A stretch of DNA of 64,000 bases. Source: Calditrichota bacterium (GTDB lineage: Bacteria; Calditrichota; Calditrichia; Calditrichales; Calditrichaceae). The stretch spans positions 1 through 64,000 of the forward strand of contig RQOG01000024.1 of NCBI GenBank assembly GCA_003854985.1, given 5' to 3'. The notes under the pieces were generated by a model. It was given only the letters and a program-made list of their open reading frames with translations. It made no database searches and had not been told where the DNA came from. The translations under genes and the position numbers were made by a program. This document shows, one piece after another, positions 26,836 to 34,248 of the stretch. Each line of letters starts with the position of its first letter. The stretch's first letter is position 1.

Positions 26836-27822
26836 ATGAATTTATTTGAACCAGGGTATCTTAAACTCTATAAATCCGGCGAACTGAAACGCCGTGTTGA
26901 CGCGCTTAACGAAATGCTCGCTTCATGCCGGGTCTGTCCGCGAATGTGCGGGGTTAACCGCTTTGAGACTAAAAATGGTATCTGTCGGATCGGTCATCTT
27001 CCTTCCGTGGTTTCTATCTGTGATCATCATGGAGAAGAACCGGCTTTGTCCGGATCGAATGGCTCAGGAACGGTGTTTTTCGGGGGCTGTAACCTGCGCT
27101 GTGTGTATTGCCAGAATCATGAAATCAGCCAGGAAGCCAGCTATTTTTCCGCTTTTGAAATGGAGACCGGACGGCTGGCGGAAAAAATCGTTGATCTGCA
27201 AAATATATATAAGGTGCATAATATTAATTTCGTTTCTCCGTCACATTGTGTCCCGCAAATGGCGGAAGCTATTTTAAAAGCCGTTCCTCTGGGACTTGAA
27301 ATTCCAATAGTTTATAACTCCAATGGGTACGACTCGGTTGAAGTGTTAAAACTGCTTGAAGGCATCATCGATATTTATTTGCCGGATCTGAAATATGCCA
27401 ACGATCAAACAGCCCGGCAATACTCCGGCGGTGATAATTACCGGGAGACAGCAAGAGCAGCCATAAAGGAAATGTACAGGCAGGTCGGTAATCTGCAAAC
27501 GGATAAAAAGGGTATTGCCCGGCATGGTCTGATTGTCCGGCATCTGATCCTGCCCAATGATTTGTCGGATACCAGGGAAAACCTGGCATGGATTGCCAAC
27601 GAATTGTCGCCGCAGGTTACGGTTTCCCTGATGGCCCAGTATTATCCGGCAAATCGGGCTATGGAATTTCCCCTTATAAGCAGAACGATTAATTATTCCG
27701 AGTATCTTTCCGCACTGAATGCCCTGGAAGAACTGGATATGACCGCCGGCTTTATCCAGCAGATGGACGCTCCGGAATATTATCAGCCGCATTTCAGGGA
27801 AAACGGACATCCGTTCGAATAA
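26836..27822 (+). CDS. Radical SAM protein, PflA-like (COG1313 type)
   Basis: This is a radical SAM enzyme of 328 residues. The cluster motif CX3CX2C is seen as GGCNLRCVYCQNHEIS, where three Cys hold the 4Fe-4S cluster that cleaves SAM. An N-terminal Cys set, CRVCPRMCGVNR with a later GICRIG, is typical of the PflA-like uncharacterised group rather than of PflA itself. The C-terminal half has DLKYANDQTARQYSG and VTVSLMAQYYPA. Function is unknown. A TTGACT with a weak -10 ends at the ATG, hinting at a very short leader. It faces away from the methyltransferase gene. Confidence 0.85.
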   Translation: MNLFEPGYLKLYKSGELKRRVDALNEMLASCRVCPRMCGVNRFETKNGICRIGHLPSVVSICDHHGEEPALSGSNGSGTVFFGGCNLRCVYCQNHEISQEASYFSAFEMETGRLAEKIVDLQNIYKVHNINFVSPSHCVPQMAEAILKAVPLGLEIPIVYNSNGYDSVEVLKLLEGIIDIYLPDLKYANDQTARQYSGGDNYRETARAAIKEMYRQVGNLQTDKKGIARHGLIVRHLILPNDLSDTRENLAWIANELSPQVTVSLMAQYYPANRAMEFPLISRTINYSEYLSALNALEELDMTAGFIQQMDAPEYYQPHFRENGHPFE

Positions 27823-28139
27823 GTTTAAAATAATTAAAACAATATTGTATTAGGTCCTGAAATAATTTATACTTAACCTGTAAATACTCCTGATTCGTTA
27901 GATAGAACAAATAAACAAGAGTATGAGTATCCGGGGAAAAGTTAGTAATTGTTTTGTGAAATTTGTTTCAAGTTATGTTCCGTTACATGCGACTGATACA
28001 AAATGTTTCAAGGGTATCTATTTCATCTCATATTGAATATCAAGGGATTAGTATATAAATGAGAACAATATGTTTCATATAAAGAATAGTCCCGATGAAT
28101 AAAAACCTGTTATGCCAGCCATAATAAGGTATATACGGA
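27823..28139. other. AT-rich regulatory gap before the cytochrome cluster
   Basis: No gene is seen in this stretch. Three copies of GTTTCA (27965, 28005, 28072) and a GATAC-N14-GTATC dyad around 27996-28019 could be activator sites. An imperfect inverted repeat (ATGCCAGCC at 28112-28120 against GGATGGCAT at 28137-28145) abuts the sigma-54 promoter. Sigma-54 promoters need an upstream enhancer-binding protein, so a site in this gap is expected; which of these serves is not known. Confidence 0.45.
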
Positions 28140-28155
28140 TGGCATGGACTTTGCA
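28140..28155 (+). promoter_or_regulatory. Sigma-54 (RpoN) -24/-12 promoter of the cytochrome cluster
   Basis: The bases TGGCATGGACTTTGCA match the RpoN consensus TGGCAC-G-N4-TTGCA at all but one conserved position. The invariant GG (28141-28142) and GC (28153-28154) are exactly ten bases apart. Transcription would start near 28166, about 25 bases before the cytochrome start codon at 28191. Confidence 0.75.
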
Positions 28156-28190
28156 AAAATGAATATACACTTTAATTAATGGGAATGAAT

Positions 28191-29630
28191 ATGAAGAGAT
28201 TACTTTTTATACCCATGTTATTCATCACAGCCGTTTCCTGTACGCAGATCGTAGATGAAGACAAGATCGGAGAAAATGCCTATACCGGTGATGATGGATG
28301 TATTTACTGCCATACAAGTAAGGAAAGACTTACGGTTTTAGCTGTTGGCACGGGTGATACCGGCGGCGGAGGCGGCGGCTGAGGCGGCGAAGTCGCTCCG
28401 TTGGAGCCATGGGAAAAAATATATATCCGGCTAAGAACCGGACAAACGATTCCGGATATTGATCCGCATCTGCAAATCGCCTGTGTGGATTGTCATGGCG
28501 GCAATGCCAGTCAGCCGAATAACAAAGAAGCCGCCCACACCGGATTAATAGCCGATCCTTCAGAATACAGAATAATTGATGGTCAACGAACGAATAGCTG
28601 TGCCGGCGCCAATTGTCATGAATCCCTTGTAAAAGACCAGTATGGTAAGAGCCTGCATCAGAATCTGTGGGGCGAAAAAGTTATGGTGGCCGCCCGTTCC
28701 GGCGTACAAAGTTTTGATCAGTGTCCGCAAACAACCATTGAGGGCTATAACGGTGAATGCGCTAGCTGTCACGCCACCTGCGGTGATTGCCATATTGCAA
28801 TTCCTAACAGCGCGGGAAGCGGATTTCCAAAAACAGGTCCAATTTATTCTTCTCATAAATTCTATAAAACGCCGGATATGCAAAATAACTGCACGGCTTG
28901 TCATGGCTCGCGTGTAGCCCATGATTTTTACGGAGAAGAAGGGGTACGGCCGGGCGATGTACATTATGAGAACAATATGACTTGTCTGGAATGCCATACC
29001 CAGGCTGAAATGCACGGCGCGATTGCGGAGACAGATCAGAACAGCATATCCCGCTATCATTATGATCAGCTGCCAGCCTGCCAGGATTGCCATTCGGGTA
29101 TTACCGATGCCAATTTGTTTCACAGCTATCATATTGATGATATGACCTGTTACGTGTGCCATTCGCAGACCACGTATAATAATTGCACCGCCTGTCATGT
29201 TGATAATGTCTGGCAAACCGATCCGGTTTACCAAAATAATAATCCTGTGGAAGACTTCAGAATTGGATTGAATCCTTTGTACAGCACCTTTGAACAGGGT
29301 GATTTGCGCAAAGTTAAATTTGCTACGCTGCGTCATATTCCTATTGCGCCGGATTCCTATGCCAACTGGGGCGCCGCTTCAGCCAGCTTACCGGGATATA
29401 ATACGGTTCCGACCTGGAAGTATACCTCGCCGCATAATATACGGAGGTATAATGATCTTACGGAGGGCGTTTCTTTACCGGATTGTTATTCGAAGTGTCA
29501 TATAAGCGCGAATTCTGCTAATAAAAACTATTATCTGTTTAAAAGTTATGTCGATTCATTTTGGTCAAATGAATCGGATGCCAATACTCCGGTATTTGTC
29601 GACGGTCATTTACCGGATGGCTGGGAATAA
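28191..29630 (+). pseudogene. Multihaem c-type cytochrome lipoprotein (11 haem motifs), in-frame stop in linker
   Basis: This is a predicted outer-membrane or surface electron carrier of about 479 residues. The signal peptide ends in a lipobox (FITAVSC). One CXXCH (CIYCH) precedes a glycine-rich linker. Eight further CXXCH motifs follow, plus one CX4CH (CAGANCH) and one CX3CH (CYSKCH), so up to eleven haems. An in-frame TGA at 28380-28382 interrupts the glycine linker (codon 64); GGA to TGA would explain it, and the frame continues cleanly for 415 codons. Start: the ATG at 28191 has GGGA seven bases upstream and is preferred to 28179. It heads a cluster with rhodanese, beta-barrel and periplasmic cytochrome genes, which suggests trans-outer-membrane electron transfer. 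Confidence 0.85.
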
Positions 29631-29674
29631 TAACGGTAACTTGATTTAAGAGGTCAAACCAAAAGGAGTATTTT

Positions 29675-30609
29675 ATGAAGAAATATCTGATTTTTTTATT
29701 GGGAATATTGTTTGCTTTGTTTACCGGTTGCAGTTCATCCACAGATGATGATAAAAAAGAGCCGGTAAATGAGTTTCAGGTTCTGGTAAATTATCTTGAG
29801 GCCGGAGATACAGAGACGCTGGGCTGGGTGAACAATTTAAATGGATGGATTGTAAATTTGGCAGATATCGATACGAATGCCTTTTTATACTGGATATCCG
29901 CAGCGCGGCAGATTTTAGTTCCAAACCTCATTTTAAAGATGCCGTCAATTCGACAATGACTGGTATTTTTGATGCCGTAGACGGCGTTATAGATCCAATT
30001 CTTGTTGTATGTTATTCCGGTCAGTCTGCCGCTTACGCCCATATGCTGCTGAGATTGGCTGGTTATGAAGCCTATAGTCTTAAATGGGGCATGAGCATCT
30101 ATGATGCATCGCTCGATGTCTGGACTTCAAAATGTTCGAACTCTTACGCAAATGATGAAGACTGGGTAACTACGGCTTCCGTTGCCCTGCCAGCATTTGA
30201 TCCGCCGGTACTCAATACGGGAAAAACGACCGGCGCAGAGATCTTGCAGGCCAGGCTTACTGCAGCAGCAGCGATGTGGAGCGGCACAACTATTTCTGCG
30301 GCTGATGTTATGGCGGATCCCAGCGCTTATAATATCATGTGTTATTGGGGCGCGGGCGATTATACTACTCTGGGGCATATCGACGGGGCCTATCAGCTTA
30401 CGCCGAAAACATTGAAGTCAACGCAGAATTTATATGTTTTTGACCCAGATGCCGATAATATTCTCTATTGCTGGACCGGCCAGACGGCGGCCGCTACCAT
30501 AGCTTATCTGAAAGTTTTGGGTTATGAGAATGTATCATCAATAAGCTTTGGGGTTAATAGTATGATTTATGCTCAGTTATCAACCAATAAATGGCCGAAA
30601 CCTTGGTAA
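29675..30609 (+). pseudogene. Double-rhodanese lipoprotein with one-base frameshift
   Basis: This is a lipoprotein (lipobox ALFTGC, then an acidic Ser/Asp stretch) with two tandem rhodanese domains, about 311 residues when the frame is restored. The first domain has ILDIRSAADF and the active-site loop VVCYSGQSA. The second has the GHIDGAYQL element and active-site loop LYCWTGQTA, so both catalytic cysteines are kept. Frame 29675-29959 passes to frame 29845-30609 if one T is added to the T5 run at 29882-29886, restoring AFFILDIRS. Rhodaneses move sulfane sulfur; single-cysteine domains in such lipoproteins may act on sulfur or selenium oxyanions, but the substrate here is unknown. Confidence 0.85.
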
Positions 30610-30703
30610 AGTAATTAAAAAGATAAGAGGTTTTATAAATCCGGCGGATGACCGTACATTATCCGCCGGTTTGTCATTTTCACAATTAAACCTGGATAGC
30701 CCT

Positions 30704-31939
30704 ATGAAAAAGCTCATTTTAATAATACTGCTTATGGCCGGTTTGATTATGGCCGGGGATGTCGGGGGGAGTTTGTCTACCGGCATTTTTACTGGTACAC
30801 CTTTCTGGAATAAAGATAATATTAATTATGATGCAAGCGATTTAAAGTACATCAATTACGATGATATGTTCATCAGAAGTGTTAATCAATTGCGTCTTTA
30901 TGGGAAGAATTTCAGCGGATTTGATTTCAGATTGAATGCCCTAAGAAGTGACGCTCTTACCTATCAGGAAAAATTTAAATTTAATGGAATACTAATAGGA
31001 GAAGATAACCGGTTAAACAATACTAAAATTTATGAACTATTTGCCCAGTATAATTTTTCCTTGGGATATATTCAGGCCGGGCGCATTATGCCGTTTAACC
31101 GCTGGATAATGACTTCCATCGATGGCGGAGGCTTTTCTCTTGATATGAGTAGGAAAATTCGTATTACGGCTGTGGGGGGAATGAGCGTTAAGTATGGTAA
31201 AATATGGGATGATGAAAACACGCAAACAATCGCCTATGCAGATGCGGCCTACCAGAGCAGCGGCTACCGCGTAAAACTAAAATACTACCATGATGATGAT
31301 ATCGACAAAGCCGGAGCGGATTTTTACGGCGGTTTGAAAAAGCTGCGTTTCAACGGCAATTATGGTTATGATTTTACCAACGATCGTCTGGCGGACGGCG
31401 GACTTAATCTTTCATATCCCGTAAAAAGAAATATACTGCTAAGCGGCAACTACCTGCTATACCGTACACAAAACTGGTATTTTACAAATGTCGTCTATAA
31501 TCCCTATATGATCGAGCGTTTTATGCTAGGCGCCAGGTATCTGATGGATAATAACATCCAGGTAGATTTTAAACAGCTTCTGGCTATGAATTCCGAGCGG
31601 TCTGATTATTTGACCTATCTGACCGTAACGCACAAGTTTTTTACGGCTGGGGTTAATTATCTAACCGGCGGCTCCGATATGCAAAGGTTCGGCGCAACTT
31701 TAGGCGGGAATTATTCGCCCATGCAAAACATGATGATTTCCCTTGGCATATCACCGGTGGATTATATGTTTTATGATACCGAAGATCATGAATTCAGCAC
31801 GGCGGTTTATCTGCGAATCAAATATCGTTTTATGGAAAACTTTCAGGCTATGGGCAATTTAAACTATTACGATAATAATAATGCGCTTCATGCCAACCTG
31901 CGCGGCGGCGTTCGTATTCAATATAATTTCGGGAGTTAA
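30704..31939 (+). CDS. Porin-like outer-membrane beta-barrel of the cytochrome cluster
   Basis: This is a predicted outer-membrane barrel of 411 residues. A signal peptide (MKKLILIILLMAGLIMAG) is followed by repeated amphipathic strands with aromatic ends (YELFAQYNFSLGYIQAGR, LLSGNYLLYRTQNWYF) and a C-terminal YNFGS of the barrel-closing type. About 16-20 strands are plausible. The ATG at 30704 is chosen because it begins the signal peptide; the open frame runs 45 codons upstream without meaning. Lying between multihaem cytochrome genes, it would be the sheath through which haems cross the membrane, as MtrB does in Shewanella. No direct similarity to MtrB is claimed. Confidence 0.75.
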   Translation: MKKLILIILLMAGLIMAGDVGGSLSTGIFTGTPFWNKDNINYDASDLKYINYDDMFIRSVNQLRLYGKNFSGFDFRLNALRSDALTYQEKFKFNGILIGEDNRLNNTKIYELFAQYNFSLGYIQAGRIMPFNRWIMTSIDGGGFSLDMSRKIRITAVGGMSVKYGKIWDDENTQTIAYADAAYQSSGYRVKLKYYHDDDIDKAGADFYGGLKKLRFNGNYGYDFTNDRLADGGLNLSYPVKRNILLSGNYLLYRTQNWYFTNVVYNPYMIERFMLGARYLMDNNIQVDFKQLLAMNSERSDYLTYLTVTHKFFTAGVNYLTGGSDMQRFGATLGGNYSPMQNMMISLGISPVDYMFYDTEDHEFSTAVYLRIKYRFMENFQAMGNLNYYDNNNALHANLRGGVRIQYNFGS

Positions 31940-31941
31940 TT

Positions 31942-32805
31942 ATGAGAAAATATCTTGTAAGCGGATTATTTTTAATCGGGCTGCTTATCGCCGGTTCATC
32001 CTATAACAATTCGGATCATATTTTTTCTCATAAATTTCACGCGGAAGAAGCCGGAGCGGAATGCGACGCCTGCCACAATGCCGCTTTGGAAAGTTCAACC
32101 GGAGCGGATAATCTATATCCCAATCATGATAATTGTTACGCCTGCCATGACGAAGAGGATACGGAATGCGGTTACTGCCATAAGAATGCTGATGATCCGG
32201 TTGCGCTGGAAAGGATTGAGACGTATTCCAGGAAGTTCAGCCATAAACTGCATCTGGAAAACGGCGCCGAATGTTTAACCCGTCATGCGGGAATAGATCA
32301 AAAAGAAGATGCCTCTGCGGCCATGCATTTGCCGGATATGGATCATTGTATGACCTGCCACCAGACGCCTGCGGAAATGGATGGCTGTTATACCTGTCAT
32401 GAATCGGATGATATTTTAAAGCCAGCCGATCACGGGTTGGCCTGGATTGAAAGTCACGGCATGTATAGTGAAACCAATGCTCAGAATTGCGAGTCCTGTC
32501 ATCAGCAAAGCTACTGTATCGAATGCCACCAGGGGAAAAATTTATTCAACGAAAGTCATCCGGCGGATTTTATCGTAACCCATTCGATCAGCTATCTAAG
32601 CCGGGAAACGAATTGCGGCAGCTGCCATCAATCGCGGGATTACTGCATCGACTGCCATATCAATATTAATTATGTAATTCCGGCAAGTCATACTTTAGCC
32701 AATTGGACAGGTCAAGCCCATGCCAGGGAAGCCAGGATGGACTATGACCGCTGTTCGGTCTGCCACGTTCAGGGGGATCCTAATTGCACTACCTGTCATA
32801 ATTAA
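31942..32805 (+). CDS. Periplasmic multihaem c-type cytochrome (11 intact haem motifs, one lost)
   Basis: This is a small soluble cytochrome of 287 residues with a signal peptide (about 1-20) and no lipobox. Eleven CXXCH motifs are intact (CDACH, CYACH, CGYCH, CMTCH, CYTCH, CESCH, CIECH, CGSCH, CIDCH, CSVCH, CTTCH). A twelfth reads CLTRH (111-115), in a segment FSHKLHLENGAEC that copies the first haem segment FSHKFHAEEAGAEC; TGT to CGT at 32281 would explain the lost Cys. Dense haems in so short a chain suggest a periplasmic electron wire like MtrA. It starts two bases after the barrel gene stop. Confidence 0.9.
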   Translation: MRKYLVSGLFLIGLLIAGSSYNNSDHIFSHKFHAEEAGAECDACHNAALESSTGADNLYPNHDNCYACHDEEDTECGYCHKNADDPVALERIETYSRKFSHKLHLENGAECLTRHAGIDQKEDASAAMHLPDMDHCMTCHQTPAEMDGCYTCHESDDILKPADHGLAWIESHGMYSETNAQNCESCHQQSYCIECHQGKNLFNESHPADFIVTHSISYLSRETNCGSCHQSRDYCIDCHININYVIPASHTLANWTGQAHAREARMDYDRCSVCHVQGDPNCTTCHN

Positions 32806-32820
32806 CCAGGCCGGGAAATA

Positions 32821-32855
32821 AAAAAAAGGGCTTGCTATTGGCAAGTCCTTTTTTA
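32821..32855. terminator. Bidirectional hairpin terminator after the cytochrome cluster
   Basis: A stem of GGGCTTGC (32828-32835) and GCAAGTCC (32841-32848) with one G-U pair and a 5-base loop is flanked by A7 on the left and a T-rich run on the right. It can stop both the cytochrome operon and the converging - strand gene, whose last codons fall inside it. Confidence 0.8.
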
Positions 32856-33221
32856 TTTGGCCGAATACCAGTAAGCGGCAAATATGGAGAGACATACAAT
32901 CCAGATAACGATTTCTTCCATGCCGATCGTAAAGAATAATAATCCGGAAATCATACGAACAAGATAAAAACCACCGAACAGCCTTAAAAGCCATTTTTCC
33001 ACCGAAGAAAATGTGAATCTTTTGGAAAGTACGAGTGTAAAAACAGCGCTGGTAATCAGAAAATAAATTACCGCCAGGTTCAATGCTTCCATAATCCCCT
33101 GATTTTCGACGCTTAATTTTTTTACTTCGGTGCTCCAGTTAAGCATTGGCCAGAATAAAAAATGCAGGATAGTAAAAATAAACGCCCATACGGCGGCATA
33201 TATTAAAAGACGTCTTTTCAT
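32853..33221 (-). CDS. Small membrane protein of unknown function
   Basis: This is a 122-residue protein with four predicted membrane helices (about 7-27, 46-64, 80-97, 100-118) and a basic N-terminus (MKRRLL). I recognise no family motif. It is transcribed toward the cytochrome cluster and ends within the shared terminator. A Shine-Dalgarno-like GGAG precedes the ATG. It lies just downstream of the phosphoesterase gene and may share its transcript. Confidence 0.6.
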   Translation of the reverse strand: MKRRLLIYAAVWAFIFTILHFLFWPMLNWSTEVKKLSVENQGIMEALNLAVIYFLITSAVFTLVLSKRFTFSSVEKWLLRLFGGFYLVRMISGLLFFTIGMEEIVIWIVCLSIFAAYWYSAK

Positions 33222-33251
33222 GGTTACTCCGTGTCTTTATTTATTTTGCAT

Positions 33252-34001
33252 CTATTCTTTACACCTGCCGGTTCTCAACCATAAGGCCCAATCCGGCCGG
33301 TTATTTTGTTCGGCTTTCCTGGCGGCTTTTTCATAATCATACGGCACGGATATTTGATCGACTTTAACGGTGTCGTTTATTAATTCCACTATGCAATAGC
33401 GGGCGTTTGGATGATAATTTTCCATAGTATGATAATAGGGCTGATCATCATCGTAGGCAGGCAGACCTACGCTGCCCGGATTTATGATCGTTTTAGTTTC
33501 TGTTTTTACAATATTGGGTTTATGACTATGTCCGCAGCAAATAATGGATTCTGCGATAGACGATAATTGTTTATCTAATTCAGCACCGCCCTTTATTTTG
33601 ATTTTATCGGATAAAACCTTTTCCAACAAGTAATCATCATCTTTTACAGGAGCGCCGTGGCAAAGAAAAAGCTTTTCTTCAACCGACCGGTTCGGCGGTA
33701 ATTGTTTGATCCAGTTAAGGGCGTCTTTCGGCAGTTGGTTTATTACATAACTATAAGTCGGATTATCAACCATGTTTGCATCAGGCCTGATTATTATCCG
33801 GTCCTGGTTCCCGCATATACTTTGAATTTTGAATTTCTGAATCAGCTCAAATGTATGAGCCGGTTCCAAAGGCCCGTATAATGAATCGCCGAGATCATAA
33901 ACGCTGCTGGCGTTACGCTTTTCAATATCCTGCATTACGGCATGCAAAGCCCGGTAATTTCCATGAATATCCGAAATAAGAGCTATTTTGGCACTAAACA
34001 T
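33252..34001 (-). CDS. Calcineurin-like metallophosphoesterase
   Basis: This two-metal phosphoesterase has 249 residues. All five family blocks are seen: ISDIHGNYRAL (D-x-H), YDLGDSLYGP, CGNQDRI (GNHD-type, with Gln for His), LCHGAP and CCGHSHKPN, followed by INPGSVGLPAYDD. This layout matches the YfcE/predicted phosphodiesterase group. The natural substrate is not evident. Gln in place of the GNHD His is common in the PrpE/serine-threonine phosphatase-like branch. It is divergent from guaB, with a 247-bp gap between the genes. Confidence 0.88.
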   Translation of the reverse strand: MFSAKIALISDIHGNYRALHAVMQDIEKRNASSVYDLGDSLYGPLEPAHTFELIQKFKIQSICGNQDRIIIRPDANMVDNPTYSYVINQLPKDALNWIKQLPPNRSVEEKLFLCHGAPVKDDDYLLEKVLSDKIKIKGGAELDKQLSSIAESIICCGHSHKPNIVKTETKTIINPGSVGLPAYDDDQPYYHTMENYHPNARYCIVELINDTVKVDQISVPYDYEKAARKAEQNNRPDWALWLRTGRCKE

Positions 34002-34175
34002 TAATTTCCCTTTTTAAGTAATTTTCCCATGTTTCCCAAACGAAATATTCATATAAAAAAAAATGCCGAAGTAACCATCAATTTAAATAAAAACAGTATT
34101 ATTACAAAATTAATCAGCTTGAAAAGGCCTAAAAAAAATATCTTTAAAAAAGTTTGGTTTTCAGCGCCTTTTCGG

Positions 34176-34215
34176 GGATTTTTATTTTAAAAATCCGGCT
34201 GAATATCCTTATATT
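34176..34215 (+). promoter_or_regulatory. Dyad and possible promoter ahead of guaB
   Basis: A perfect 9-bp inverted repeat (GGATTTTTA at 34176-34184, TAAAAATCC at 34188-34196, 3-base spacer) overlaps a weak -35 (TTAAAA). TATATT (34210-34215) follows 17 bases after that. Start near 34222 would give a short leader to the ATG at 34249. The dyad could be an operator for the purine operon. It lacks the features of a purine riboswitch. Confidence 0.35.
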
Positions 34216-34248
34216 AACGCGATGCCGCTAACGAAATATGAGGGTATT

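Noticed and set aside
28380-28382. Selenocysteine or other TGA recoding in the cytochrome lipoprotein
   Set aside because: The codon lies in a glycine run with no catalytic context, and TGA is used as a normal stop by many genes in the window.
28560-29336. A long - strand open frame (258 codons) opposite the cytochrome gene
   Set aside because: It is antisense to a gene full of haem motifs, and its composition is that of a shadow frame.
30569-30703. A 45-residue N-terminal extension of the barrel protein
   Set aside because: It overlaps the end of the rhodanese gene, and the signal peptide begins at the ATG at 30704.
34002-34248. Purine riboswitch ahead of the purine operon
   Set aside because: I could not find the conserved loop and junction sequences of the purine aptamer; only a short dyad and weak promoter are seen.
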